Below the pieces are notes generated by a model. The model had not been told where the DNA came from. It ran no database searches and saw only the letters and a list, made by a program, of their open reading frames with translations. From Acanthaster planci (Eukaryota > Echinodermata > Asteroidea > Valvatida > Acanthasteridae): a DNA stretch of 62,000 nucleotides. A program made the position numbers and the translations under genes. This document shows positions 1 to 14,500 of this stretch, one piece after another (within the stretch, counting starts at the first letter, position 1; the number at the start of each line of letters is the position of its first letter). The DNA lies in the NCBI RefSeq assembly GCF_001949145.1, contig NW_019091457.1, positions 1,017,605 to 1,079,604 on the forward strand, written 5' to 3'.

Positions 1-2123
1 GGGTGAAGATGCGGTGACGTTTCATTTACATTTTATTCCTTCGTATATTTAGGTTCATACCAGAAGTGGTTCTCCTGATTTGTTCTTTATAAATAAATTG
101 AAATTTGAAATTGAAATTCTTTATAAATATATTGAAGAGTTAGTAATATGCTGATAATATGCTAACCCGCTCGCCTGTCGAGGTTAATATCTGTTCGTGT
201 TTAGTTAAGGCCAGAGGAAAAGTACAAGGCTGTGTAAGGAGAGATTATCAAACTCTCAAAGTGCAAAAAGTGACACAATCGTAAGCAAGAGTGAAATAGT
301 TTCACTCATGTGATCGTGTGTACTTGAGTAGCAACCCCTAGGAAAAAAAATGTATTATACAGTATTATGTGAGGGGTCCCGGCTTGGCCCAGGCTTTAAG
401 TGCATTTGGTTTCCAGTCCATACTCACTCTCGCAGGTTTTCTCCGGCTACTCCTGTTTCCTCCTTCCTCTAAAACTGGACCTTCTTCCTAGCTCCGTAAT
501 GTGATTCGGATCAATAAAGGTCATGAATAAAAGCAGAGTTATTGGCGGAAATAGCCTTAGTGCCTTCAAACACTGCTGGTATGAACCCCAAAATATAATA
601 TGTAAATGAAACGTCAACGTTTCAGAAGGACGCAGCTGCAGGTGGATTAACGTTCAGCATGCACATTATGCTCCTTTTTATAGATGAGTAGGCCTATATC
701 ATTTATTCATGCAAAAACATGCCCCATCTCCAGTGAACAGATAAAGAATTGAAGAAACTCTTAATCTCTGTTACATTTATCCACAAACCGCTGTGAAAAT
801 ATGACTCTTCTGTCAGCGGCTGGCAGGAGTTGATGCTGAACATGGATGTGATATAGATGAAGGTGTAATTCACTCTAGTAATGGTGTTGAATGTCGAATG
901 AGGTGTACCCATTCTCCTACTGCTAATCTTTGGGATTCTTTCAACTAGCTTCTCTTACGCCTACCAATTCGACATTTTCCCTTTTTTCCTGATCGAGACC
1001 TTTCCGTTCATGGACACCCATGGGTCGACCTGTGAGACTTGTGCCATGTTTTAGTCCCGGTTCTGTTGGCGGTTCTCAGTTCGGAAGTGAATCCTGAATG
1101 CATTTTGAGCCTTGTAACATACTCTTTTTGTTTCATGGTACTTCGGGACAACAAATGCCCTCTGCTCAACTTAGGCTAGCCTGGCCCATGTTTGCAGATG
1201 AAGTCAAACTTGCCTACATACAGCATGCAACATGCTTTGCTGCGTCCAGTAGGCTAAGCACGTTACGCAATGCAGGTAGGATGATGTGTTGAGAAGGTAG
1301 GCCTACAATAAGAGCAAATATTGCCTACGCCCCATGTTCATTGTAATTTAAAATATCATCAAACTTGTCACAGTGCCGATTTCGATCAGTAACGTCGGTC
1401 TACTGAGTTTGTTCACTCATCTGTGTAACACCACAAGCAAAGAGGGCATTCTGCCTCTCCAGAGATACATATTTCCCTTCCTCATATTTGAAGTAGCTTT
1501 GCCGTTACAGAAATGTTTATTTCGGTATAATTTACGTGGACACCCTGTATACTAATTTCTTTTTCCTTTTTCTGTACCACTGAAAATGCATCGGTGGTTC
1601 CCAGACAACTGAAGTTTTTAACATCATCTTCCATGCACAGATAATTACGCTTAATCATCACACCAGGAAGTTAACAACGCCTACGACAGCCTAAAGGATG
1701 TTCTTCGAGAGATATGGAAGACGTTCTACAAGATCGTATCATGCGGCTCACGACAAAGTCATGCCTGGCCTTCCACAGCACACAGAGGGAATTATTACTC
1801 CCATCCAAATGTCGGATCCAAAAATGCCACGCGAAATCCAAAAATGCGACGCGGGCGATAGCACATAATGGAACACCCCTTCGTGCACGGCAAAATTATA
1901 TAACAACAGGTCCCAGATAGAAGTGGGATTCCATTTTAGAGGAACTGCTAGAGACAAAATAATGAGCTTTTTTTTTTATTGCGTGATCGTGTTTACGTAA
2001 TAAGTAGCAATCCCAAGGGAAGAAAAATAGATCCAATTATGTGTGAGGAGCAATGATCAAACTCAAAGTGCAAAACACTGCAAAATCATATTTTCATTTA
2101 AAAAAAGGCGAAAAACGTTTCCT
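1..2123. other. Stretch without a recognisable gene
   Basis: I see no exon with conserved protein content and splice signals on either strand. The short open frames here have no family resemblance. The stretch around 366-500 has a gross resemblance to the 3' body of the SINE at 18.6 kb (a run reading roughly 'ggtttccagtcc ... gttttctccggctactcc'), so it may be a 5'-truncated SINE. The rest looks like ordinary unique or old repeat-derived DNA. Confidence 0.5.
366..500 (+). mobile_element. Possible truncated SINE remnant
   Basis: The pyrimidine-rich body resembles the tail half of tRNA-derived SINEs of marine invertebrates and the minus-strand element at 18.6 kb. No A or B box is present, so this would be a 5'-truncated or decayed copy. 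The similarity is by eye only and the borders are approximate. Confidence 0.3.
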
Positions 2124-2196
2124 TGGAGAATCCGGGTATCGATCCCGGTGCCTCTCGCATGCTAAGCGAGCGCTCTACCACTTGAGCTAATCCCCC
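2124..2196 (-). tRNA. tRNA-Ala (anticodon AGC)
   Basis: On the minus strand the gene begins GGGGGATTAGCTCAAGTGG and folds as a full cloverleaf. The acceptor stem GGGGGAT pairs with ATTCTCC using two G-U pairs. There is an A-box type D arm, an anticodon loop CTTAGCATG with anticodon AGC, and a T arm containing GGGATCGATACCC. The discriminator base is A at 2124. There is no intron. A TTTTT run about 8-12 bases past the 3' end (plus-strand positions 2112-2116) would serve as the RNA polymerase III terminator. Both internal promoter boxes are intact and no stem is broken, so I read this as a functional gene and not as SINE-derived sequence. Confidence 0.95.
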
Positions 2197-2552
2197 TATT
2201 GCTTAGCATGTGCACTAAATATATATTTAACAATCATAAAAATTGCGCTGGTGAATGGGGCTTGATAATTTTGAGTCAGGTTTCATACTGCCTAGAGTGT
2301 GGAACAAAAGTGAAAAAAATCTATTGATTCATTTTAAAAAATCTAATTGGTGGTTGGGCGCTGGGACTGGCGTAGCCCCAGACTGGATCGGGCAGGACTC
2401 GCGGTGAAAACCACCTCGACCAACCGCTGATGGCGCTGTGCTTAAAACACGGATGTGTAGCCTGGAGCCAACGTCTGCACGCACGCACATGGACCGAGCC
2501 TGCCTCCATGCACGTGTGCGCTTGTCATGGATGTCGTCCGTCACTGTCCGTC

Positions 2553-5500
2553 ATGAAAAAAAGGAACTGTGCCGTAATTCTGTCAAAGAAAGTCTTCAGT
2601 TGGATACTGAGCATATTCATCATTTGTTGTGGTTCGTTTAATTTTTTCCTCCAGCCTGTCATGGCGTCAGATAAACCTGAAAACAGAGCAGGTCAGTTGT
2701 CAGTCAGTGCTCGGGTAATGTTTACTTTAACTAAAAATACTGGTGATCGACCCTTTCGCGTTTACTAGACACATTCTCAGAGGGTAGAGTTTTAGCGGTC
2801 ATAATTATCGTAGTTTCATAATTATCGTAGGCCTAGGCTTACATGTACACATATTCAGTTCTTTGCATCTAAAATAAAAGCTGTCGGCGGAGTGTCACAG
2901 TGTTTGTGTTTAGCATGATCGCCTGATCTGCACAGTTGCTAAATTTTGTGTGATGTCAGACATTGGCAGATGTGTCACGTCAATCTAATTTGCTTACACT
3001 GATCATGGAGCCTTTTTTATAGCTCCATGCACTGACAATAGTGCACCTCCAAGAGTTTGCTGGGCATTGACCAACCACAATGTGCGAAATCTGTTGACCC
3101 TTTCCAAACGCGCATTGGGTCGACAGATTTCCCGCATTATTGTGATCGGCCAAAACGCATTGCAAATGCTCGTAAGCCTAGGCACACTTTGTGAATTGCC
3201 TGTATTGTGGGAGAATGTCATAAATTACAAAGTGGCTATTGTTACATTAATCTTAACACAACTTCAAAATTCCATAGTTACGACCTACAACTAGGCCTAC
3301 ATGTAGGCGTACGCAAATACATGTACATGTCTTTGCAAAAGTTTAAGACCACTTGGAATGTTATTGCCTGTGAAATTGGTATTCCTGCCATTGTCACTGG
3401 GCCCATACTAGCTATTACTACGTTGTCTCATTGAATGATAATACATGCTTTTACTGTGGTGCATAACATCAGTGTGCTGTAGTGCTGTACCCATTTGAAT
3501 GAAATATTTTGCAAAGGCAGGTCTTGTACATGTATACCAGGCAGGAAATGGGACAGAGGGGTACCCTCCCCCCAACAAGTCCAACCCCTATACACACTTC
3601 AGCCTATTGTCACTTAACATATCCCCCCCCCCCAGATGTCTGAAAAGAATTCCTAAGATGTGTGTACCAGTATAACAATGACCAACACAAAGGTGGGGGG
3701 GGTTCTCTCTGTCCCATAGTTTGCTTCATACATGTATGTGTACATGTATGACATTTTGTCCGCAAGGCAGCATGGGTAAAAAAAAAGCCAGTCTAAGGCC
3801 ATGTCTGCAATGGGCTTCCAGAGCTCCGGCTAGGTCTATTGTCTGCGTATCATCATAAACCACTGCAAGGGAAAATTACTGATGTCTGTAGTAATGATGT
3901 CTGAGGGCCTAATGTTAGTCACATTTTTTCTGTCATTGTCTGTACATGTTTGTATATACATGTATGTTCACTTTGGAAGACCGCATGCTGTGCTCATCTC
4001 AAGCATGTCTCGAGTCACTAGCATGAGGTTCTGCTAAAAATGCTCCGGATATTAAAATAATTTCGTCATCAAATCTTTCGATGAAGAAATTCCTCCTGAA
4101 GAATATCCCAGCCAATATTTCACGTTGTAAATGCAATCGGATTTGGGGCCAAATTGCAGACGAAAGTGGACTGGAAATTGCCCCAGAATGCACCACAGAG
4201 CAGCTAGAATCCAAAATTTTTCGGGCCCCTTAAGCGGGCCCCGGACCCCACGCCTTAAGGGCTTGGCGTTCGCAATTTTGTCTATCGCCCTGCCAAAATT
4301 TTTGGCCGTGGAGAACTTGTTTCTCGTGGACTTGTTTCTCGTAAGTCAAATGTGTACACTAATTTTCTGTTGATGACTGATTGTTAAGTTTCCAAAATGC
4401 CTCTGCTGTGTTGATAAACCTTGTCACAGTGGACAGGGACATATTTACATGTAGGACCGAAAACAATAGAACAGTGATGTCCTCAGTAATAAGTGCCTGT
4501 GCTTAGTATGGTCTGTTAGATGGTATTATATTTTTAGGAAAAATGTACACAAAGAAACATAAAACCCCATAAATTTGTGGTACAAATCCTGTTTTGTTTC
4601 CTGCAGGTCCTGTGATGTTAATGGACCAATCAGGGAGTGCCTACGGTGGAATCCTGAAAGATTTCTCCCCCAGCTTGAATATTAACGATTCTGATGTCGC
4701 CAAAGTGATTAAGGTGAGTGACCAAGCTCAGTATGAATCGCAAGATCCTGTCATTTGAGGGGAACGATTGCTCATAATTTCCTAATTTGCTTTACATCTC
4801 AGGAAATGCCAGTGTACATGTATGGTTGCTTTCATGCCTCGTTTGGTTTAGTTTGCAGTGCAGCACATTGAAGAGAACTACCCTGCTGCAGTCCCCAAGG
4901 ATCCTGGAGGAAAATCCACGGAGCCATTGGTGTCAGATCTCAAAAAGTTGGTGAGTATTGAAAGAAAGAATGGTGATAACCACACTTTACAGTGCAAAAT
5001 TAGGGTCGTGACAAGCGAAATTGCATCTGTGTAGATGACATCTACGTAAAGATTCAGTAGTTTTGTACACATTCTGACGAAAGTTGGGCATGCCCACTCG
5101 TCAATGTAATTGTGCCCACCAATGTGCAGACAAAGCGTATCACCTCAGTCTTCAAGCATCCTTTCTTTTCGTGCAAGGCCAACTCTGAGATTTTACATGT
5201 TAGGCTCAAAGAACATGATAAATGCATGTAGGTGTACCGTCTTAATAGCTCTGAGAAAGCAGGAAATGTTACAATCCCTCCTGGTTCAGTAAGGCTGAGC
5301 TGAATATTCAAATACTTAGTATTCATTTTCATAATGAGTCAGTTCAGCATTTCAGAAAGCCAAGGTCTTTTAGGGTCATTCCACAAGGTTGGGGCACAAT
5401 CTGTGACGGTGTCCATTGTTACGTGGGTTCCATGAGAGTGAACAGCTGCACGTATTTCCCTGCATGTGGATTCCAAATTGACATTGTTATACATCTTGCA

Positions 5501-8500
5501 TGGCTGAATACAGAGGTGTGTGTTATTTTTACAGGGTAAATGACTTACTCTACAGGTCATGCCAGGCGGTAAAAGTTGCGGATGTAACACGTGACACTGT
5601 CATAAATTGTGCCCCAACCTCATGGAGTGACCCAAGTAACAAAGTGGGCGCGTGAGTCAGCTGGTAGGACAGACTATTGTGACCCCGAATAGCCTCATAT
5701 TGGGCATGCGCTGTTGAAATATCAAACTGGCTCATCGGATATTTGAAAGTGAGAATCCATTTAATAAGGGAAAAAAATTGTTTGGTCACAAGATTGCATT
5801 CTGAGCGTTACATCTGTGTTTCATGATTTCACAATTACATGTAAACTTTATACACCTGATGCGTACGCCGGATAATTGCTCTTCTGTTCGGTTCGTTTTT
5901 AGTCTATATGGTGTGTGATGTCGCTTAGACTAAGAGCATATTGTGTACATCACCAATAAATACCAAAAGTCAGACGGACCCCTGCCCTAAAACTTGGTGT
6001 AGTGGGCCATTGCACCAACATGCATAGTTTGTTTCTGCTTGTGTGGGAATTGGTATAACCGACTATTTGAGTAATGGATCAAATGGAAGGTTGAATACTT
6101 GGACAGTCAATTGTTTAATTTAGCTCGGCCTTATGGTTCACTCGTACACTATCCAAACACTGCATCCGTGGTGAAGAAGAGAACACCCGTACATGTATTT
6201 TCCCTCTTCCATTTTGTCACTTCCTGCTCCTTTCTCGACAGATACTGCAGGGAACCAAAGATGGCAAAGCCCAGCACTATTTGGTGGAGAGCACTTTTGT
6301 CAGTGTCAAAAAACAGCAGTTTCAGCGCAGGAAAGCCATCTATGGCTTGACGTACTCTTTTGGCTTAACCTGGAGCAATGCCGCCAGTCCACTCAGACAC
6401 AACATGGTTGTCTCACTAGACAGGGAAAGAAATATGTTTCTGTTTGAACACACTTTTTCCACCGATAGCAGTCCTGCCTCAGAAAGCGAATCTGATCTCT
6501 CGGCCACATCAACCAAGGAGCTGCCCACCGGCAGCCAATCAGAATGCCTACAAGATTCCGACAGTACAGCCGCTGACCAATCACAGTGCAGGTCAGGCAC
6601 TCAGGACCTCTGGAGTTCGAAAAGGAGAACTGAGGCAGAAGAAATTGAAGATATTACTCAGTCCAGTGGACAAAACCTGAGCATCATCACCCAAAATATA
6701 TGGAACTTCAACGGCATTTATGGGAGCAGTATTTCTGCGGATAACGTCGGGGCCTACACTCAGAGGGTTACGCGGTTAGGAAGACTTGTAGCTGACACAA
6801 AGGCTGATATTATCGGGTTTCAAGAAGTAAGGTTTGAAGTGAACAAGGGTGGCCGCCTCGGACCTTGCCAAGTGCAACAACTTGCAAAACATTTGCCTCA
6901 ATACCAGGTAGCTTGTTTTGTAATAATAACAATGATACTAATACATACACGTATTTCAAAATGCCTTTCATGTCACAGACAAGGAATCATTAGTTTTAAA
7001 AGTTGCTTAAGTCAGTTCAAATTGAAAACAAGATCGAGGGCCTGACGTTTTGATCCAGGCAGAAAGATTGACCAGGCTTGAACGACGTGTCGACCCCAGC
7101 AGTAATCCGCTTCAAAGGCCTTGGAGAAAGATTTGCTAGGCTTGAAAGGTCAGGCCCTCCAGTTTTGACTGAACATATTTCAGGTCACTCTAGCAGCAAG
7201 CAGTTTAAATTCAGTTTTTGTATGCACATTTGACATTTCTTGCATAAATTCAAGCAGTTGCCGTAGCAATCTCATCTCAACTCTCTTTCCCAAATTTGTA
7301 GTTTGTGTACCAGCCGGCTATCAACTATGTTCCAAACAGCCTTGACCGGTCCGAGGAAGGCCTGGCCATCTTCTCACGGTATCCCATCCTGTCGCATGAC
7401 TACATCCTCCTTAGTCGGTCAGTTCCAAAAGCGTACCTCCACCGTCTTTGTTAACCTTACAACAAAGGGCATTTTTGTATTTGGAAGCAATATGAGCCTT
7501 TCACAATAGTGGGCCACCGGGAGTTTGCAACGCATCGGCCAATCACAACGTGCGAAATCTGTCGACCCAGTGAGCATCTGGAAAGGGTCGACAGATTTCG
7601 CGCGTTGTGATTGGCCAACACGTTGCAAACTCTTGGAGGCACACTATTGTGAATCACCCGTATTGCGCAAGGAAAACTTCCAGGAAACGTTTTTCCATAC
7701 ATCAATATAGAATTTACTGTAACTTTTATACCATCCAGCAACTTCAGCAAGACTGAAACACTACTTTAAACAACATTCGTGACTCATGTTCAATGACGTG
7801 GACCAATCATACAGGAATAGTCGTGCATGTACAATGTCTCAAAATCAAGTTCCCATTTCTCATGTGTCGAATACCCTATTGGGAATGAGCTCGTTAACCT
7901 GTACATATCCACGTACACAGATGAATTGTGTCGTGCCCCCATCAACGCCAAACCTGTCGTAGTGTCCGTTCCAACTTTGAATTTTTGTGGCCATTTTTTT
8001 CTCCTCATGCATTAAGTTTGTCCGTTGCTATCTGCTTTGGGACGCTACGCGTGCCCTCGAGTCTAAAGATAACCCCTGGTAAGTTTTCCCTCGATTTTCT
8101 TGATTTTTTTGGGGGGGGGTCCATGTACAGAGATATGAACGATGAGGAGGACCAACAGCACCAGCGGATCTGCCTCCACGCTGAGATTAAGACGCCCTCT
8201 GTTGGCAGAGTAAGTACACACTGTTACATGTATTGCTTGTCTTAAACCATTCGTAATTTCAACTGCCTCGGAACCAGTGTAGGAAATTAAGCCTCGGAAA
8301 CTAAAAATTTCATGGCATCTCAAAGCGGGGTCGGCTGGTAAGAAATTTATATTTCCAAGGGTGCACTTCTTGAATTCAGATTCAGTGTAAGGGTACATGT
8401 AGTGCTGGTTGAAAAAAATAGCAAGGGAGGTCACAAGGCATTTTGTCTCAAAGTGAGCAAAGCTTGAAAGGGTACTAGTGTGCACAAATATTTCGGCCAT

Positions 8501-11500
8501 TTTGGTACCTCATTTAGGCTACAGTAGCCACACGGTTTTCTTTGTGCATTTCAAATTCTGCATTTGTCCAAAGAGTTCCTCCTTGTTTGAAAAACTTAAG
8601 GCTCGGCTATCAAACCGTTGTCACATGATGTGCATTTTTCCCCGAGACAGGTCAGCCGAAAGGTCCATACTTTTTCAGTGTGTGCTCGATGCACGTGGGC
8701 CGACACGTTTGGTTTGAGGTCGTGAACTTCAAGTGACCATAACATCTAAGAGTCATTCCATGAGGTTGGGGCACGTGGCCTAGTGGTTAGGGTTTGTAGC
8801 TTCTGATCATAGGGTCGGGGGTTCGAATCCAGCTGGTGGCAGCGCGTTGCGACCTTGGGCAAGTCACTTTACCCCCATGTGCCTCTCTCCACCCAGGAGT
8901 AAACAGGGCCCTGTAAGGGTAGATATGGTTATGTGATTAGCCGTGTGCGCCTGATAGGGCAGCAAGTTGCTGCCCATTACTCCCCAGGGTGCTGAGATGG
9001 TTTCAGGAATGTTCAGTTTTTGTGAGCCCAATTTGCAGGGATGATGATAATGCAGCGCCCTGCGCATCAGTTGTGATGGATACGCGCGCCATATAAGAAT
9101 TATTATTATTATTATTAATTTGTGACGGTGTCCATTGTTATGTGGGTTCCGTAAAATTGAACAGCTGCACGTATTTCCCTGCATGTGGATTGCACATTGA
9201 CATTGTTATACATCTTGCATGGCCGAATACAGAGGTGTGTGTTATTTTTACAGGGTGAATGACCTACTCTACAGGTCATGACAGGTGGTAAAAGTTGTGG
9301 ATGTAACAAGTGACACCATCACAAATTGTGCCCAAACCTCATGGAGTGACCCCAAAACACTGCGTCATATTGAATTGAAACCTCACATTTGTACTGATAA
9401 TGCTTTTATGTCCGTGTTAAGTTTAACCACTTTCTGCCGGGGCATTTATCAAATGTTGATGATGCTGGGGTGGGATATTTATCTTTTTTTTTCTGTTTTC
9501 AAAATTCTTTAAAAATTTCTGTCTTCATTTACTGGACACTTACAAACACGTGAAGGAATGTCTGGTGTCCACTCTAGCCAGACAGACAAAATCTATCGAT
9601 GCCTGAGTATTTCAGCCAGGCCTGCAGCCTTGTAAAAAGAGCCCAGATTTTGTGGTGCTACATAATATTCTTTTGTTCACGAACCTGGCTCAGTGCGCGG
9701 CTGACCTCTTTTTAATAGGGGCCAGATTAGCATGCAATGGTGCTGTGTGGCTCATCATTGCGGTGGTGGAGCGCTTTTGTCCCCAGTGGTAATCCGCTTG
9801 CTCTAAATGCCCCAAACCGTGGTGTACTGTTTCAAAACAAGGCAGGATTATCTCCTCTTTTGAGAGTGAAAAAATGTCGGTAATGCCCAGCAGCCTGGTC
9901 TTTTGTTCCGAGTACGGTGTTTTGTTACAAGGCCCCGTTCCCTTAGTCCGAGTTCGGAGACCCCGGCCACGCATATAAAGCATACCTGTCCGGATCTGGA
10001 GTCCCTGGCAGGAAGTGGTTAAAAGCAAACGAGGCCTGTGACAGTCAAGTTCTTGGGCAATCCTTCCCCTCCCACCCCTCTGTGAGATGGTCAAAATACC
10101 CCCGGTACATGTACCGGTAACCCGACTCTTTGAGCGTTCAATTTCACACACCCCTTGTCCATTCGTACCTTGTGGTAATACATGCGCATTGTAGTGCTGA
10201 AAAACTGAAGCCAAACGTGGCATCTGCTGAAAGGTGCGAGCGCTGTACATGTAATTGTCACTGTGCATAAGTACATGTACAACTTTGACGTAGCTTGAGG
10301 ATGGCGCGGCGGAGAACCAGGCGATGCTCGCGTTGTGTGTAAACAAGGAAAAGGGTGCTGAAGAAGATTTGGAGGGTATCGAAGATGCTCCCCACCGTCA
10401 CGGCGAAGAAGAGTCTGTCGCTGTCCCACAGGATGGACAGGAGGAGATAGGTGAGGAACGGAACCCAGCACAAAAGGATCATGATCAGGTAGGCCACGAT
10501 GAACAGGACCGATCTCAGCGGGTGACGCCTGGGAAACGGGGCCCCGCCTCGTCCAGTGCCCCGCCCCCAAAGATGCTCCAGTCGGACGGTCTCATCTCGG
10601 ACCCGCCGCTGCTGCTGCCGGGCGATGCGGATCAGACTGAACACCAGGATGGTGATGGCTGCCAGCATCGGGGCAGAGACGCTGATCAGGATCATTTTCA
10701 GCGTCGAAAGTGCTGCATCTTGGAAGAGTAGATCCCCCGGGTGGCCATCCAGCTCTGTCCACGTGGCGAAGGACGTGATCGATGCGATGGTAACGCTGAC
10801 CACCCAGATGCTCCCAATTATCATGAAGCACACCTTATTTGTCAGAAGACGCAGGTAGGTCATGGGACGGGCTATTTTGTAGTAGCGGTCGGCGGCAATC
10901 ACCACAGAATTCAAGAAGTAGCTGCTGAGAAGTAGCAGCAGACAGCCATAGATGGTTGCACTGTGTTGGGCAGAGTACCCCTCTGGAGAGTAATCAAGAG
11001 CTGTCCACATCCCGAAAGATCCATTCAAGAACTGGACGAGGCAGTGGTTGGCCAGGAAGAAGTTGGAGATGGAGTGGAGTCGAGCGGACACGGCTATGGA
11101 CGAGATGATCCAGAGGCAAACGACACAGGTCAAGGCACTGGCCAGACCAAGACCGACTTGCACCGGGACGAACGTGCAGAGAGCGATGGTGTCATTCAGC
11201 CCGGAGTCCATGACTGGCTTATCTGGCTGACTCTCCATCAAGACAGTTCTTGTGAAATTATCTGGAGGAGTGGCCAATTACATGTACCTCCTACAAAACA
11301 ATGCACGAACAGAGATCTGAGTGATGTTGCTTCCACGGAGCCTGCCAATGGAGAGCAAGGCTAGCATAATAGGAAAATACACCTGCTGAAATCTGCCCCT
11401 TGGCCAGCAGAGTTCTTCAGAAAGGCTCTCCCTGCTTGCAACAAGTACATATATATGTTGTACGCATATGTAATGCTCTTCTAAAGAACAAGGGAACACT

Positions 11501-14500
11501 ACTTGTCAGTGAACTATGAAAGCGATGATGAATTTCTGTGAAAGGCTGCATCAGAGTGGATCTACAACCGTAAGTGCTTCATACATGTTCCTCTAATGAT
11601 TCACATCCTCTCAGTGGCTTTTATGAAAGGAGTAGATGGACTTCCTGTGGCGCTGTCATTAAAAGCTTAATAACTGCTTAAGGACGCATTTCAGGAGAGA
11701 TAATGCATTTCAGTTTGAGGCGATGAGTCAGCACTGTTTGAATGAAATGAAGCATTAACACTGAGTGCCCATCTTTGCATTTAATGACGAACCCGGGGAT
11801 TCATCTGTCCAGTGGCGTCATTCCTCACTGCTACATGTAAGCTTTTGCCGGTGTGCACTTAGCTGCTTACTAAAACGCCAGCTCGGTCCGTCAACCCGTC
11901 GACACTTATACATGTAAGTAGTCGATGAATCCTTGATTGATGGCTTCGCCTCCATCAGCAATAACACTGCCCCATCTATTCCTTGGGGCAATAACTGCAA
12001 GTGAAAAAGATGGCTCGGGGAGGGCAAAGACAGGAAACGTTGGAAAGTGGAAATTCGGGAATAACAACATTTTATTTTCAAAGCGCACATCGTGTTGATC
12101 ATATAGGCTTACTCTCTTCAGCTGAATCCGACCCGACAGCGTCAGAAGAGATACATGTAATTTTCTCAAATCATTTTGAAAAGCCAAGTGGTAGGTAGTA
12201 ATGGTGCACATGCATGCTAATGAAATCAAAATCCATGCCTGTTGCTCGAATGTAATGTACTTGTACATGATACCAGAGCCAAAACTTGTGCATACCCAGG
12301 CAGTTTGACCCCATTGTCCTTTGGATGGAGCCCCCTCCCCCATGACCAGCAGCCACCAAGTTGAACTGACACTCCACTTGCTCTAAGACAGGTTCCACTC
12401 GACAAAATGTGCAGTTACCATAGATACTGTACATGTACATGTATGTTGTCTGTACCGTCGCTAATAATAAGGTTGTTTGCAATGATACTTTCACAAAATG
12501 AGAAATCAGAATAATTTACCAGTGAATGTACTACAAAAACATACATGTATTTTACAGACATGTTCATGTATATACAAGAAAAAGTGTGCGGGCCAGAGGT
12601 AAGGGTTATAGTCACTCCCAAACGTAGGGTCGGGGGTTCGAATCCTGGCAGGTGGTTACATGTTTGGACCTTGGGCAAGTCACTTTACTCCCAATGGTCT
12701 CCATTGATCTCCACCCAGTACCTGTGAGGACCAAGGTATTGTTCATGTAGCTGTGCTAGTCATTTAGTCATTTGCGCCTTACATGTACAGTGTAAATAGC
12801 AACATTGTGGTGCATACCCCCTCCGAGGTTGAGACGGTGGAGAATTTCTGGGATGTCTCTGGGCCTTATGAGCAGAGATAGTAAAGATGTAAATTACCTT
12901 TTTTACTGGATTGGATTCCAAAATACACGTAAGTCAATTTTCCAAGTCCACATTATCATAATTCAAAAACACCATTAAAATATTCATACGCTGTATTTTA
13001 GCAGGCATACTAGTGTAGCAAGTGTCAAAGCTGTACTTTCGCAATGGTGAGATAAAATGCAGTACAAACAGAAGGGAGTAACACAGTAGCGTGCCAGCAC
13101 ACTTGTCTCGTGGGTGCAGCTTTCCAGCTCCATGGCTGAACACAATTAGTGCACGTACATGTACCTGAATGCAATCACTGTCTATGAATTGTTCACGAGC
13201 AATTAATGGAAAGGACGTGGTCAAATGGAAACAAATCTAACTTATTGTACCTAAACACTACACTTTTTTAATGAAACATTTCAAAATCTGGTACTTGTAT
13301 TATTGGCCATTACTGGCAGTTGATATGCAATAGCTTCACTGTTTCTGTGGTACCATGGACACGATGGAAGTACAATGTACAAATGGATTGAAAGGGATTG
13401 TCACCTCTGTTGCTCACACACAAATTCAACATCAAATCTGAGGTATGTAAGACTTGGTTCTGCCGAGCCCTTATGCAAAAGGAGCACGGTACCATTTGCG
13501 GCATAGGGATGTTGATACATTTCCTGTTTGTTCTTAATTTGTTACCAAAAAGTGAGCTTTTCGCAAGGGGACCGGTACTTCGCGATGATTCACTCTGCAT
13601 AAATACATGTACACTATTTTTTATGGTACAGTTGTACAAAGTTTCTTATTCCAAAACTTAGCCAAATGAAAACCTTAGTCGTCACCATCATCAAGCTACA
13701 GTCTTAAGCTAACCCCCCCCAAAAAACCCACCTCCAAAACCACTGAGATGAACAACAACGTTAAAACTTTTAACAAGTCAAGCAATACCCCCAAAACATC
13801 GAACATGGTGTCACTTCTTACAGAATTTCTTGTAGATTTTGCAAAGCATTTGTTGGTGCTCGTATTCCGTGAACACCAGAAACATAGTCCCCAAGAACAT
13901 CTGCAAAAAAATTAGGATTTGGAGAACACTATAGAGAGATGCGTAGACCGTAGATTTGTACGTGACTTTGCTGAAGGCTACCACATGCGAGATCACCAAC
14001 TGCACCAACCAGGACACCAGCAAGGTGAAGAAGTGGACCAGGAAGTACCAGGTTTTTTTATGATGCGGTCGCAGCCTGTTGTGTGTCGCTTGCTCGGGGT
14101 CTCTCTCACATACCGCAGGTTGCCGGTGATGCAGTGCCTTTCTGGAACCCTGCTCTGGCTGTTCCTCTCGGTTTTGTGTCTGCCGTTGTCCTGGCAGGTG
14201 TCGCCCTTGTTGCATCTTTTGTTGCTGTTGATCTCCCTGGCTGTCCTGGTATTCATATTTTTCAAGCTGATGTTGGGATTGTTGTCGCTGCTGCCGCTGC
14301 TGCTGCCCCCATTTTACCCGCTGGTGCTGGGGCTGTCCATTTTGACCTTTGTTGTTGACGCGCGCACCATGACGAGGGTTTTCCCGGGATGGATTGCTGT
14401 TGACAGACATGTTAGTTCCTCCGCTTCCGTCAGGCCTGCTGTGCTCATTGTCTTTGTCCTGCTGCTGCTGTTGCTGCCATTGCACCTGTTGCTGGGGATT

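Noticed and set aside
8774-8845. Apparent tRNA gene (A and B boxes)
   Set aside because: The boxes are present but the acceptor and anticodon stems do not pair and a SINE body and ATT tail follow. It is a tRNA-derived SINE.
9690-10346. 218-residue minus-strand open frame overlapping the 3' end of the first nested GPCR
   Set aside because: It has no family features and mixed composition, and it runs in another frame over the end of a clear receptor gene. It is chance openness.
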